NCBI GenBank assembly: GCA_964511535.1
Contig: CAZEFW010000001.1
Location: 124,001-188,000, forward strand
Length of the DNA: 64,000 bases
Direction: 5' to 3'
Origin: CAZCFB01 sp964511535
GTDB lineage: Bacteria; Myxococcota_A; Polyangia; GCA-2747355; CAZCFB01
Of this stretch, positions 37,582-46,588 are shown one piece after another; the stretch's first letter is position 1; each line of letters starts with the position of its first letter. The position numbers were made by a program, and so were the translations under genes. The notes beneath the pieces were generated by a model. The model saw only the letters and a program-made list of their open reading frames with translations. It was not told where the DNA came from and did no database searches.

Positions 37582-39858
37582 TCAGCGGGTCAGCAGCAGA
37601 TAAGTGATGGCGAACCCAGCCGCCATCAGCGCGGCAGCCAGGCAAGGCACCAGCCACCGGTGGTACGCCGGCAACGGCGTCCCCTCGTCCGGGTCGATGG
37701 TGGCCACGCTGGCCGTCTCCATGGGCGCGCGGTGAGCCGACAATACCGGCGTCATGGTGGAGACGCTGGTGGGCCGTACCGCGCCCCGGCGCCGCAGCTC
37801 GAGCAGCATGGCCCGCAGCAGGCCAGCGGACGCCACCCCGAGGTCCACCAGCTCGCCCAGGGGGCCGCCCTCCTTCAGGCGCATCAGCACCTCCATGGAG
37901 CCGGTTGGCAGGGTGTGGAGGTAATCCTCCACCGCCTGCTCGTCCAGCAGCACCTCTCGCTGGCGGATCCCGTGGCGGTAGAGCCGGTCGAGGAACTCGT
38001 TGTTCTTGCTGCAGGCATGCTCGAGGATGCTCTCCAGATCTCCAAGCCCCTCAGGGATCCCCCCGCGATCCTCATCGGGCATGAAGATGAACTCCTTCCA
38101 CTCCAACCCCACCATCTGCACCACCGCCCGCAGCCCGGCCTCGGAGATGGGCCGGTGCACGGTGGCCGCCGTGATGACGCCCTTGCGCAGGGTCAGCTCG
38201 GCGTTGCGCTTCAGGCCGGTCTTGAGCAGCAGCGTCCCCGACCGCCGGCACGCGCCGATGGTGCGGAGCAGGGCGGTGACCCCCACCGGATCCACCGCCC
38301 CGGGCACGCTGGTGGGGTCCCCGGTGCGCAGGCGGCCGTACAGCTTGACCCGGGGGCCGAGGGCCGACTCCAGCCCGAGCAACACCGGGTCGATGGCCTC
38401 TCCCTCCAGCTCGTAGAGGTGCTGGGCCAGGTCCTCGCCAGACAGCACCAGGAAGGGCGTGTCCCGCACCCGGAAGTCGCTGCGCACCCGCGCCAGGAGC
38501 TCCCGCCCGTCCATGTCCTCCAGGTTCAGGTCGCACAGGATCGCCACCGGCCGCAGGGAGCGCACCAGCTCAAGCGCCTCGGCCCCCGTGGTGGTGCTGC
38601 CCACCTTGAAGCCGAGGGCCTCGGCCCGACGCTCCAGCGCCTTGCGCACCTCCTCCCGGGGGAAGACCAGCAGCATCGGTGCGGTCTCGAAGTTGGTGAG
38701 CCACTCCCGCAGCAGGTCGCGCGGGGCGGGCACCCGAGATCTCACGGAGGTCTCGCTGTGGTGCCCACGGAAGGAGGCCTCCTGCTCCTCGGGAGGAGAC
38801 CAGGGGCCGTCCTCTTCCTGCCGCTCCTGCTCCACCTGCGGCGGCACCTCGAACTCGCCGGTGGCGTCCCCCATCTCCTCCAGCTCGCCGGCCGCGTTGC
38901 CCACCAGGCCGCGGATATCCTCCTCGAGGGTTGGCTCCTCCTTGCTCACCTCGACCTCCTCCTGGAGGGCCTCAGGGACCACGGCGTAGTCCTGCATGGT
39001 GGGCGAGGTGGCGTCCACGCCGCGGTGGAACGAGCCGGGATCGGCGAAGCCGGTGTCCTGGCCCGGCCCCGGCGCTGTGGGCACCTCCTCGGGATCCACC
39101 GGCGTGACCTCTCCGGGCTGGATGGAGGCGGTGGGCGGCGGCTGCAGGGGCCCGTCGCCCCCGCCTGGCGGCCGGATGGCCTCCTCGTCCATGGGCAGCG
39201 GGGGGAGCTCCGAGAGCCTGACCCCGTCGTGGAAGTCGATCTCCCAGTCCACGCGGCGGGCCAGGGCGTTCATTGCGAGCTCGCCGCGCAGCTCCCGCAT
39301 GTGGGCGAAGGCCGCGTGGCCCTCCTCCAGGGCGATGCGCCCGGCGCCGCCGGGTCCGCGCAGCTCCAGCACACCTGACGCGCCGGACTCCTCGAGCACC
39401 TCCAGGCGCTGCAGCAGGGCCCTGGCCGCGGCAGATGAGAGGTCCACGGGCTGCGGCGGCGGCAGGGGGGAGCGGAGGAGCTTGGAGATCCGCTGTCGGA
39501 GGTGCGCCAGGTCGTCACCCTTGCACAGGTAGTCCACCGCCCCGAGCAAGATCCCCTTGAAGCGCTGGGTGAGCGAAAGCCTCGCCGTGAGGAAGGCCAG
39601 CTTGCCCCCCTGCTGGGAGATGATCTCCTGCGCCAGCTTCGCACCGTCGACCTGGCTGAAAGAGGACTCCAGCAGGACCAGGGCGGCGCTGTGGCGGGTG
39701 GCCAGGCGCAGGCCCTCGGCGTGGCGGGTGCAGGGCAGCAGGTTGTGGCCGGTCCCGGAGAGGATGGACCGCACCAGCTTGGCCGCCTTTGGGTCCTCGT
39801 CGATGAGCAGCACCTTGCGGGGCGTCTGCTCCTCCGAGCCGAATTCGGGGGTCTCCAT
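37582..39858 (-). CDS. Double-receiver DUF4388 regulator with C-terminal transmembrane helix
   Basis: The 758-residue protein has a receiver domain at residues 14-128. It keeps D20, E21, T91 and K113 but has Glu64 in place of the phospho-Asp. A DUF4388-like module (about 135-220) and a Pro/Glu-rich linker follow. A second receiver comes next, with CDLNLEDMDG but a weak acidic pocket and no clear C-terminal Lys. The DUF4388 domain (GVTALLRTIGACRRSGTLLL to EWKEFIFMPDE) is followed by a winged-helix-like module (GSMEVLMRLKEGGPLGELVD) and a C-terminal membrane helix (LVPCLAAALMAAGFAITYLL). No kinase or output enzyme is seen; a membrane-held scaffold for signalling is likely. Confidence 0.8.
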   Translation of the reverse strand: METPEFGSEEQTPRKVLLIDEDPKAAKLVRSILSGTGHNLLPCTRHAEGLRLATRHSAALVLLESSFSQVDGAKLAQEIISQQGGKLAFLTARLSLTQRFKGILLGAVDYLCKGDDLAHLRQRISKLLRSPLPPPQPVDLSSAAARALLQRLEVLEESGASGVLELRGPGGAGRIALEEGHAAFAHMRELRGELAMNALARRVDWEIDFHDGVRLSELPPLPMDEEAIRPPGGGDGPLQPPPTASIQPGEVTPVDPEEVPTAPGPGQDTGFADPGSFHRGVDATSPTMQDYAVVPEALQEEVEVSKEEPTLEEDIRGLVGNAAGELEEMGDATGEFEVPPQVEQERQEEDGPWSPPEEQEASFRGHHSETSVRSRVPAPRDLLREWLTNFETAPMLLVFPREEVRKALERRAEALGFKVGSTTTGAEALELVRSLRPVAILCDLNLEDMDGRELLARVRSDFRVRDTPFLVLSGEDLAQHLYELEGEAIDPVLLGLESALGPRVKLYGRLRTGDPTSVPGAVDPVGVTALLRTIGACRRSGTLLLKTGLKRNAELTLRKGVITAATVHRPISEAGLRAVVQMVGLEWKEFIFMPDEDRGGIPEGLGDLESILEHACSKNNEFLDRLYRHGIRQREVLLDEQAVEDYLHTLPTGSMEVLMRLKEGGPLGELVDLGVASAGLLRAMLLELRRRGAVRPTSVSTMTPVLSAHRAPMETASVATIDPDEGTPLPAYHRWLVPCLAAALMAAGFAITYLLLTR

Positions 39859-39915
39859 TGGGACACCAGTATAAGGCAGGCCTCCGGAGGGGTGAAATTG
39901 TGGCTCGCTCGATCC

Positions 39916-40359
39916 TCAGCCGAGGAGCGCCAGGATCTGGTCGGTGTCCAGGGCACCCACCGCGCGGTTCACCTCCGCGCCTCCCCTGAACACCACCAGC
40001 GCCGGGATGGAGCGGACGTCGTGGCGTGAGGCAGAGGCCTTGTTCTGGTCGGTGTCGACCTTTAGCACCAGCGCGCGCCCCGCGGTCTGAAGGGCGACCG
40101 CGGCGATGCGCGGCGCCACGCTGCGACAGGGGCCGCACCAGCTGGCCCAGAAATCCACCAGCAGCGGCACCTGCGCGGCGCTCACCGCACCCTGCAGGCT
40201 CGCGTCTGTCGCGTTGACGGGACAGTCCGCGGCCAGCGGCTCCGCGCATCGCCCGCAGCGCGGTTCATCCCCGATTCGAGCCACGGGGATTCGGTTCACC
40301 GCCTCGCAGGCGCCGCACTCCAATTGCAGCGCCTGGCCGTCCTGCTCCAGCTTTGCCAT
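39916..40359 (-). CDS. trxC: Thioredoxin with N-terminal zinc ribbon (Trx2/TrxC type)
   Basis: The 147-residue cytoplasmic dithiol oxidoreductase has an N-terminal zinc ribbon (C15xxC18 and C35xxC38), the active site WCGPC (C75, C78) and the cis-proline P119 in SIPALVVF. The ribbon places it with thioredoxin 2, which tends to respond to oxidative stress. It is divergent from the Cys-rich lipoprotein gene. Start chosen at ATG 40359; longer in-frame readings upstream have no support. Confidence 0.92.
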   Translation of the reverse strand: MAKLEQDGQALQLECGACEAVNRIPVARIGDEPRCGRCAEPLAADCPVNATDASLQGAVSAAQVPLLVDFWASWCGPCRSVAPRIAAVALQTAGRALVLKVDTDQNKASASRHDVRSIPALVVFRGGAEVNRAVGALDTDQILALLG

Positions 40360-40494
40360 GCCTCTGCCTCCCGGAATGCTCAATTTTGGCCCGGCACGAG
40401 CCAGGACGCCAGGAGGTTGTCCGCCGCCAGATCGTTGTCTATGGTGGAATATGCCCGCACCGGGCAGCTGTTGTGCATCATGGAGGTCCCACCT

Positions 40495-42081
40495 ATGACA
40501 CCACCCCCCCTCGTCGGTCGCGCCCTGGTCGCGTTGGTCTGCGCGACGCTCCTGGCTGCGTGCGGCGCCTCGGGCAGCTTCACCCCCGGCGGAGACGCCG
40601 GCGGGAGCGGGGACGGACCCGCCGTCACCGACGACACCGGCCCCCGCCCAGACATCGACACCACCAGCGACCACGGCGACAAGAAAGACAGGAGCGGTCC
40701 GACCGGGGACACCGGCCCGGGCAAGGACAGCAAGCTGCCCGGCGACAGCAAGACGCCCAAGGACGTCAAGGCGCCCAAGGACGTCAAGGCGCCCAAGGAC
40801 AAGAAGCCGTGGCCCGACAAGAAGCCGACCAAGGACATCAAGCCGTGGCCCGACAAGAAGCCGTGGACCGACAGCAAGCCGTGGCCGCCCGACAAGTCCG
40901 TCGGACCGGACATCTGGCCGCCCCCCACCACCTGCGCCGCGGTGGTGGGCAAGCCGTGCACCAAGAACGGCAATGAGTGCGGCTCGGCGCCCAAGACATG
41001 CCTGCTCACCAGCGCCAACAAGGGCGTCTGCACCTGCCCCTGCAGCCCTGACAACCCCCAGACACCTCAGAACGAGGACACCTGCCCGAACATCTTCAGC
41101 AACATCTGCGGCAGGGTCACCATGTCCAACGGCGCGCTCAAGAACTTCTGCCTGCGCAAGTGCTCCCCCAAGCTGTACGGCAGCGACTGCTCCGGGGACC
41201 TGGCCTGCCACCCCCGGTCGACGCAGTTCGTCCCCGGATCGGTGACCCAGGCGGTGTGCATCTTCAACGGCTGCACCTCCAACGCGGACTGCCCGCTGCT
41301 CACGGGCCAGGCATGCAGCGCCAGCAAGTCATGCCCGCTGGGCCAGCTCTGCATCGCCCACAACACCGACACCACCCACGGCGTGTGCGCCAAGCCGGGC
41401 AAGTGCGACCAGGTGAGCAACCTGTGCGCGCCCCACAACAAGGGCAAGCCCTCGGCGCAGGTGGGCGACAAGTGCAAGGCCGACACCGACTGCGGCCACA
41501 ACATGGGCTGCCGCGTGCAGGTGAACCGCGCCACCTTTCAGAAGAAGTGGAACCAGCCCTGCAGCGCGGACGGGCAGTGCTGCAGCGGCAGCTGCGCCAA
41601 CGGCAAGTGCACCAAGGGCCTGTGCACCGTGGACAACCGCAACGGCTACTGCGTCATCACTGGCTGCGCCTTCGCCAGCTCGCTGCCCACCAGCGCCTGC
41701 CCGCCCGGCTCCACCTGCAACCTGCTGTTCACGGGCGGCCTGTGCCAGAAGAGCTGCAGCCTCACCGCCGCCATCACCTGCAGAGGGGAGAGCGCCGATC
41801 GCTTCGGGGACTACGAGTGCCGCGCCTGGAACAACCTGAACATCAGCGGCACGCCGGTTGCCAAGGGCCCGGTGTGCGACTTCGGCACCGGCATGCGGTG
41901 CGACCTGCTCCAGAGCTCCAACCTCGACTGCACCTCGGTGGCGCTGAGCCCCAACACCACCAACATGACCTGCCGCAGCCTGAGCAACAATGTGCTGCCG
42001 TTCAAGTACGACAACACCGGCTACTGTCTGGACAACAGCGCGTCGAGCTCGACCCTGCGCAGCCCCATGCCCACGCCGTGA
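40495..42081 (+). CDS. Cys-rich lipoprotein with Lys/Pro/Asp stalk
   Basis: GGAGGT at 40482-40487 places the start at ATG 40495. The 528-residue product has a lipobox (LLAAC) and a long low-complexity stalk built from imperfect words such as KDVKAPKDVKAPKDKK and PWPDKK. About 370 residues with more than 40 cysteines follow (CSADGQCCSGSCANGKCTKG, CPPGSTCNLLF), resembling disulfide-rich tandem modules seen in secreted deltaproteobacterial proteins. It lacks a MYXO-CTERM end. Surface exposure is inferred; function unknown. Confidence 0.75.
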   Translation: MTPPPLVGRALVALVCATLLAACGASGSFTPGGDAGGSGDGPAVTDDTGPRPDIDTTSDHGDKKDRSGPTGDTGPGKDSKLPGDSKTPKDVKAPKDVKAPKDKKPWPDKKPTKDIKPWPDKKPWTDSKPWPPDKSVGPDIWPPPTTCAAVVGKPCTKNGNECGSAPKTCLLTSANKGVCTCPCSPDNPQTPQNEDTCPNIFSNICGRVTMSNGALKNFCLRKCSPKLYGSDCSGDLACHPRSTQFVPGSVTQAVCIFNGCTSNADCPLLTGQACSASKSCPLGQLCIAHNTDTTHGVCAKPGKCDQVSNLCAPHNKGKPSAQVGDKCKADTDCGHNMGCRVQVNRATFQKKWNQPCSADGQCCSGSCANGKCTKGLCTVDNRNGYCVITGCAFASSLPTSACPPGSTCNLLFTGGLCQKSCSLTAAITCRGESADRFGDYECRAWNNLNISGTPVAKGPVCDFGTGMRCDLLQSSNLDCTSVALSPNTTNMTCRSLSNNVLPFKYDNTGYCLDNSASSSTLRSPMPTP

Positions 42082-42083
42082 CT

Positions 42084-42307
42084 GTTCCCTGCGGGGACGC
42101 GGCTTGAGGCTTGAGGCTTGAGGCTTGAGGGGAGATGGCGGGGCTCGCTTCGCTCGCCGGGCTTCAGACTTCAGGCTTCAGGCTCCAGGGGAGATGGGGC
42201 TCGCTTCGCTCGCTGCCGGCCCGGACTGCTCAACTGTCAACTGTCGACTGTCAACCGTCGACTGCAACTATCGGCTTGAAACTTGAGGCTTGAGGGGCGA
42301 TCGCCCC
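42084..42307. repeat. Composite cluster of four heptad arrays and two palindromes between convergent genes
   Basis: After the lipoprotein stop come several elements in order. First is a hairpin GTTCCC-TGC-GGGGAC (42084-42098), then CTTGAGG x4 (42103-42130), a spacer with GGGCTCGCTTCGCTCGC, and CTTCAGR x4 ending CTCCAGG (42162-42189). The spacer is repeated, then CRACTGT x5 (42231-42265), CTTGARR x3 (42275-42295) and the palindrome GGGGCGATCGCCCC (42294-42307). All units are seven bases long and in register. No gene lies in this 232-base gap. It is the densest site of this repeat family in the window. Confidence 0.85.
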
Positions 42308-42313
42308 CTCTGG

Positions 42314-42790
42314 TCAGCGGGCGCCGGGCAGGCCTTCGAGGCTCTGTAGGACCTTGCTGATCTCGGTTTTGGCCTTGGGCTTGAGCTGCATCACCAGCGT
42401 CTGGGTCCCGGCCAGCTGCTCCAGGAGACGCGCCAGCTCCTTGGCCAGCTCGGGCTTCGCGCCCTGCTTGGCCTCGCCGAGCTGCTTGCGCGCGCTGCCG
42501 AGGTGCTGGCTGGCGAGCCCGTAGTTGCGGCGGTCCATCTCCAGCAGCGACCGCAGCAGGTGCTCCCGGGCCAGCAGGGTGGAGCGCCCGCCCTTGCACG
42601 CGGCCAGGCCATTCTGGGCGGCCTCCAGGCGGGTGGCGTGGGCCGTCTTGAGGGCCTCGGCGTTCTTCTTCTGCTTGGTGATCTCGGCCCGAAGCTCGTC
42701 CTCGCCGGCCTTGCCAATGATGAAGCCGGCGCCGCCCCCGAGGGCCAGCGAGATGACCACGGCTATGACTATTTTAAGAACGGTGCCCAT
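42314..42790 (-). CDS. Small membrane-anchored coiled-coil protein
   Basis: The 158-residue protein has an N-terminal signal-anchor helix (VLKIVIAVVISLALGGGAGFIIG). The rest is helical and charged with heptad character (EDELRAEITKQKKNAEALKT and ELARLLEQLAGTQTLVMQLK), suggesting a coiled coil in the periplasm. No family was recognised. It ends the minus-strand yebC-ruvCAB group, about 100 bases past the TPR gene, so it may or may not share that transcript. Confidence 0.6.
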   Translation of the reverse strand: MGTVLKIVIAVVISLALGGGAGFIIGKAGEDELRAEITKQKKNAEALKTAHATRLEAAQNGLAACKGGRSTLLAREHLLRSLLEMDRRNYGLASQHLGSARKQLGEAKQGAKPELAKELARLLEQLAGTQTLVMQLKPKAKTEISKVLQSLEGLPGAR

Positions 42791-42892
42791 GGTGAAAGTC
42801 TACCTTCGGCCGTGCGCGGTCGACAGTTTTTGTTCCGGGGCGTGGGGGGAAGGGAAAGAGAACGGGAGGGCCAGGGGGGATTGCAGTTGCTT

Positions 42893-43546
42893 CTAGCCCT
42901 TCTTGGGTGCAGGCGCCTCCTCCTCGGGCTCCGCCTTTTCCTCTTCCGGCGTGTCCGGGGCCTTGGGGCGCATCTTCTCGGGGTCGGCGTTGACCGGCTT
43001 GAAGACCTCCTTCATCGCCTTGTCCGCCGCGATGGGGGCCTTGCGGCTGTCGATCTTGCGCTCGATGAAGAGCCGCGCCACCCGGGCGAAGAGGTCCAGC
43101 TTGATCCGCAGGTTGGGCGGGCACTTCTTGACGCCGCAGCGCTGGATCGTCTCCTCAATCACCCGCAGCCCGTCCTTGTTCTTGCCCAGCTCCAGGTACG
43201 CCAGGCCCAGCTTCAGCCGCCAGCCCGGATCATCCCCTGCCTTGAGCTCGGCGTTCTTCAGCGCGTTGTAGGAGAAGGGGAACTCGCCCACGTCCGTGTA
43301 GAGCCTGGCCAGGCGGATGGCCCGGGACAGATCCCCCGGGTTGTCCCGCAGCTCGGCCTCCAGGCGGCCGATGCGGGCCACCGTCTCCGGATCCGCCTCG
43401 ATCATGGGCTGAACCGTATCCTTCTCCACGCCGGACGCGGCCATGTAGAACAGGATCCCTCCGATGATCAGCAAGTTCGGGATCAGGATCAGGGCTTCCA
43501 TCTTGCCGAACTTGCGCTTCTTGCTGGTGCCGGGCTGTTGGCTCAT
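42893..43546 (-). CDS. Membrane-anchored TPR-like protein
   Basis: The 217-residue protein has a basic N-terminus (KKRKFGK), one transmembrane helix (ALILIPNLLIIGGILFYMA), and helical pairs like TPRs (LEAELRDNPGDLSRAIRLARLY, GWRLKLGLAYLELGKNKDGLRVI). The C-terminal tail is Pro/Glu/Lys-rich. Two cysteines (QRCGVKKC) are present. It follows ruvB by 54 bases on the same strand. It probably acts as a periplasm-facing adaptor; the partner is unknown. Confidence 0.65.
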   Translation of the reverse strand: MSQQPGTSKKRKFGKMEALILIPNLLIIGGILFYMAASGVEKDTVQPMIEADPETVARIGRLEAELRDNPGDLSRAIRLARLYTDVGEFPFSYNALKNAELKAGDDPGWRLKLGLAYLELGKNKDGLRVIEETIQRCGVKKCPPNLRIKLDLFARVARLFIERKIDSRKAPIAADKAMKEVFKPVNADPEKMRPKAPDTPEEEKAEPEEEAPAPKKG

Positions 43547-43600
43547 GGGCGTGGCCTCCTGTGGATATTCTTCCGTGGCATGCAGGGTGAGACAACCACC

Positions 43601-44632
43601 TCAGAAAAGAGTTCCCTGCCCGGGGTCATCTGGCCTCGGCAGGCCGAGGTGCAGGTACGCGGCGGGCTGAGCCACGCGCCCCCGCGGGGTGCGCTGAATC
43701 AGCGCCTGCTGCATCAAGAACGGCTCGATCTCGTTCTCCAGCATGTTGCGGTCGGTGTGCAGGGCCGCCGCCAGGGACTCCACGCCCACCGGCCCGCCTG
43801 CGTACTTCTCGATGATGGTGCGCAGCAGCTTGCGGTCCATCGGGTCGAGGCCCAGCTCGTCGATGCCCATGGCCTCGAGCCCCTGCTTGACCGCGGCCAG
43901 GTCGACCCGCCCGTCGCCCTTGACCTCGGCGAAGTCGCGCACCCGGCTGAGCAGCCGGTTGGCCACCCTGGGGGTGCCGCGGCTCCGCCCGCCGATCTCC
44001 CGGGCGGCGTCATCGGCCATGTCCAGCCCCATGATGCCCGCCGACCGCGTGACGATCTGCACCATCTCATCCGGCAGGTAGTGGTCCAGCCGCTCCACGA
44101 TGCCGAAGCGGTCGCGCAGGGGCGAGGTGAGCATCCCGCTGCGGGTGGTGGCGCCGATGAGGGTGAACGGCTTGAGCGGCAGCCGCAGAGTCTGTGAGAA
44201 GGCCCCGGCGCCGCTCGGCACGTCGATGACCCAGTCCTCCATGGCCGGGTAGAGGTACTCCTCCACCGCGGGGTTGAGCCGGTGCACCTCGTCGAGGAAA
44301 AGCACCTCGCGCTCCTCGAGCCCGGTGAGCAGCCCGGCCAGCACCCCCTTGTGCTCCACCGCGGGCCCCGAGGTGATGTGTACCTCCGCCCCCAGCTCCG
44401 CGCCGATGATGTGGGCCAGGGTGGTCTTGCCCAGCCCTGGCGGGCCGGAAAAGAGCACATGGTCCAGCGCCTGCCCGCGGCGCCTGGCGGCCTCGATGTA
44501 GACCGCCAGGTTGTCCACCACTCGCCGCTGCCCGATGAACTCGCTCAGGCGGGTAGGGCGCAGGGAGCGCTCGGCGGCCTCCTCGCCGTCCAGGGCCTCG
44601 GGGGTGAGGATGTTTTCAGTGTCGTCGTCCAT
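43601..44632 (-). CDS. ruvB: Holliday junction branch-migration ATPase RuvB
   Basis: This AAA+ motor drives branch migration with RuvA. It has Walker A GPPGLGKTT, Walker B LFLDEVHRL, sensor region GATTRSGML, and the C-terminal winged helix (FLMQQALIQRTPRGR). It has 343 residues, the usual size. It starts one base from the ruvA stop, so the genes are translationally linked. Confidence 0.97.
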   Translation of the reverse strand: MDDDTENILTPEALDGEEAAERSLRPTRLSEFIGQRRVVDNLAVYIEAARRRGQALDHVLFSGPPGLGKTTLAHIIGAELGAEVHITSGPAVEHKGVLAGLLTGLEEREVLFLDEVHRLNPAVEEYLYPAMEDWVIDVPSGAGAFSQTLRLPLKPFTLIGATTRSGMLTSPLRDRFGIVERLDHYLPDEMVQIVTRSAGIMGLDMADDAAREIGGRSRGTPRVANRLLSRVRDFAEVKGDGRVDLAAVKQGLEAMGIDELGLDPMDRKLLRTIIEKYAGGPVGVESLAAALHTDRNMLENEIEPFLMQQALIQRTPRGRVAQPAAYLHLGLPRPDDPGQGTLF

Positions 44633-44633
44633 C

Positions 44634-45233
44634 TCACAGCTCCGCGATGACAGCCAGGGCGTCGCGCAGCAGCGCCTCCGGCGTGGCGTCCGCGCCGGCG
44701 CTGGCAGCGGCTCGCTCCACCGCCTTGTCCGCCCGCGCGCGCTTGTAGCCCAGGTTCACCAGGGCGTCCACCACCTCCGGGCCATGGTCCGGAGGCTGGC
44801 CCGGGGCGGCCGGCGCGTCGGGCCGGGGAAGCCGCCCGCACTTCTCCTGCAGCTCGAGCACCACCCGCTCGGCGGTCTTCTTGCCCACCCCGGGCACGCG
44901 CTGCAGGCGCTTGTGATCCGCCGCGGCGATGGCGTCGAGCAGGTCGCCCCCGGGCAAGCCCGAGAGCATGGTGAGCGCCAGCCGCGGGCCGATCCCGTTG
45001 ACGGTGATGAGCAGCTCGAAGGTCTCCCGGTCCTCGTTGCCGAGGAAGCCGAAGATCTGCAGCGCGTCCTCGCGCACGTGGGTGTAGCAGTGCAGGCGAG
45101 TCTCCTGGCCCACCTGGGGCAGATCCGCCAGGGCGGGGGAGGGCACGAAGACCCGATACCCCACGCCACCCGCCTCCACCACGACGCTGTCCAGGGCCTT
45201 GTCCAGCACGATGCCTCTGAGGGATGCGATCAT
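44634..45233 (-). CDS. ruvA: Holliday junction-binding protein RuvA
   Basis: This 199-residue protein forms the tetramer that holds the Holliday junction for RuvB. The N-terminal OB fold begins MIASLRGIVLDK, tandem helix-hairpin-helix motifs read VNGIGPRLALTML and VPGVGKKTAERVV, and the C-terminal domain III is VVDALVNLGYKRARADKAV. Its start overlaps ruvC by four bases. Confidence 0.96.
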   Translation of the reverse strand: MIASLRGIVLDKALDSVVVEAGGVGYRVFVPSPALADLPQVGQETRLHCYTHVREDALQIFGFLGNEDRETFELLITVNGIGPRLALTMLSGLPGGDLLDAIAAADHKRLQRVPGVGKKTAERVVLELQEKCGRLPRPDAPAAPGQPPDHGPEVVDALVNLGYKRARADKAVERAAASAGADATPEALLRDALAVIAEL

Positions 45234-45769
45234 CGGTTCGGCCTCCTCTTGCGCGCCCGCGCGGCCCGGGCCACCGTGGCCTCCTGGGCGCCGATCATGG
45301 CGTGGCAGATGGCAGCGGCCAGCGCGTCCGCCTCGTCCTCGCTGGGGACCTCGTCCAGACCGAGCAGCACCTGGACCATTCGCTGAATCTGTCCCTTGGC
45401 GGCGCGGCCATGACCGCTGACCGCCTTCTTGATGGTGGCCGGCGGGTAAGCTGTCACGGCAAGCCCCCGGCGCCCCGTGGCCGCCAGCACGACGCCGCGG
45501 GCCTGCCCCAGCATCAGCGCCGATCGCGCGTTGCGATGGCTGAACACGTCCTCCACCGCCACATGGTCCGGGGACGCCGCCTCGATCACCCGGTCCAGCT
45601 CCTCCAGCAGACAGGCGAAGCGCTGCTCGGGGGGCGCCTGGCGGGGCAGCCGGATGCGGCCGCTCTGCAGCCGGCGCAGGGTCCTGCCGCGCTTCTGAAT
45701 CACGCCGAAGCCGGTAAAAAGGCTGCCGGGATCTATTCCGAGGATCACGTGGGCGCTGGAGTCCGGCAT
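45230..45769 (-). CDS. ruvC: Holliday junction endonuclease RuvC
   Basis: This RNase H-fold resolvase cuts Holliday junctions symmetrically. The acidic catalytic residues are visible as D13 in ILGIDPGS, Glu in VAVEDVF and the DEADALA cluster near the C-terminus. It has 179 residues including a basic tail (RARKRRPNR). It lies between yebC (33 bases) and ruvA (overlap) in the classical order. Confidence 0.96.
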   Translation of the reverse strand: MPDSSAHVILGIDPGSLFTGFGVIQKRGRTLRRLQSGRIRLPRQAPPEQRFACLLEELDRVIEAASPDHVAVEDVFSHRNARSALMLGQARGVVLAATGRRGLAVTAYPPATIKKAVSGHGRAAKGQIQRMVQVLLGLDEVPSEDEADALAAAICHAMIGAQEATVARAARARKRRPNR

Positions 45770-45802
45770 GGGAGGGGAGGCGCGGGTCGTGGGGGGCGCG
45801 GC

Positions 45803-46552
45803 CTACCCCTCGAGCTGTTCCATCAGCTCGTCGTCGATGTCGAAGTTGGCCCACACATGCTGGACGTCGTCGTTGTCCTCCAGCAGGCCGATGAGCCGCA
45901 TGAGCACCTCGGCGTCCCGCCCCTCCACCTTCACCGTGTTCTGCGGCACCATGGCCGCCTCGGCGGACTCCACCTTGAACCCGGCCTCCTGCAGCGCCTC
46001 GGACACGGCGCCCACGTCGTTGGGCTCGCAGTGCACCTCGAACACGTCGTCCTCGTCCTTGATGTCCTCGGCCCCGGCTTCCAGGGCGTGCTCCATCAGC
46101 TCGTCCTCGTCAGTGCCCTCCTTGGGCACGACGATGAGGCCGAGCTTGGAGAACATCCAGGACACGCAGCCGGACTCGCCCATGTTCCCGTTGTACTTGG
46201 AGAACAGGTGGCGGACCTCGCTCACCGTGCGGTTCTTGTTGTCGGTCAGGGTCTCGACGAGGATGGCGACGCCGCCAGGTCCGTACCCCTCATAGGTGGA
46301 CTCCTCGTAGGTCACGCCCTCCAGATCGCCGGTGCCCTTCTTGACAGCGCGGTCCACGTTGTCGCTGGGCATGTTGGCCGCCTTGGCGGCCGCGATGGCG
46401 GAGCGAAGCCGTGGGTTGCCCTCGGGATCCCCGCCGCCCATGCGGGCCGCCACGGTGATCTCCTTGATCAGCTTTGTGAAGATCTTGCCGCGCTTGGCGT
46501 CGGCGGCGCCCTTCTTGCGCTTGATGGTGCTCCACTTGCTATGCCCGGACAT
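45803..46552 (-). CDS. yebC: YebC/PmpR-family (TACO1) translation or transcription factor
   Basis: The 249-residue cytoplasmic protein starts MSGHSKWSTIKRKKGA and contains GGVAILVETLTDNKNRTVSEV, both family hallmarks. YebC proteins are now linked to relief of ribosome stalling and were earlier described as transcriptional regulators. AGGAGG lies six bases before ATG 46552, which rules out the GTG at 46558. Its position before ruvC is widely conserved. Confidence 0.95.
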   Translation of the reverse strand: MSGHSKWSTIKRKKGAADAKRGKIFTKLIKEITVAARMGGGDPEGNPRLRSAIAAAKAANMPSDNVDRAVKKGTGDLEGVTYEESTYEGYGPGGVAILVETLTDNKNRTVSEVRHLFSKYNGNMGESGCVSWMFSKLGLIVVPKEGTDEDELMEHALEAGAEDIKDEDDVFEVHCEPNDVGAVSEALQEAGFKVESAEAAMVPQNTVKVEGRDAEVLMRLIGLLEDNDDVQHVWANFDIDDELMEQLEG

Positions 46553-46588
46553 GGACACCTCCTTGGCAGAAGTGTCTTAAATAGCACA

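Noticed and set aside
42103..42295. CRISPR array
   Set aside because: Repeats are seven-base direct tandem units without unique spacers of constant length, and no cas genes lie nearby.
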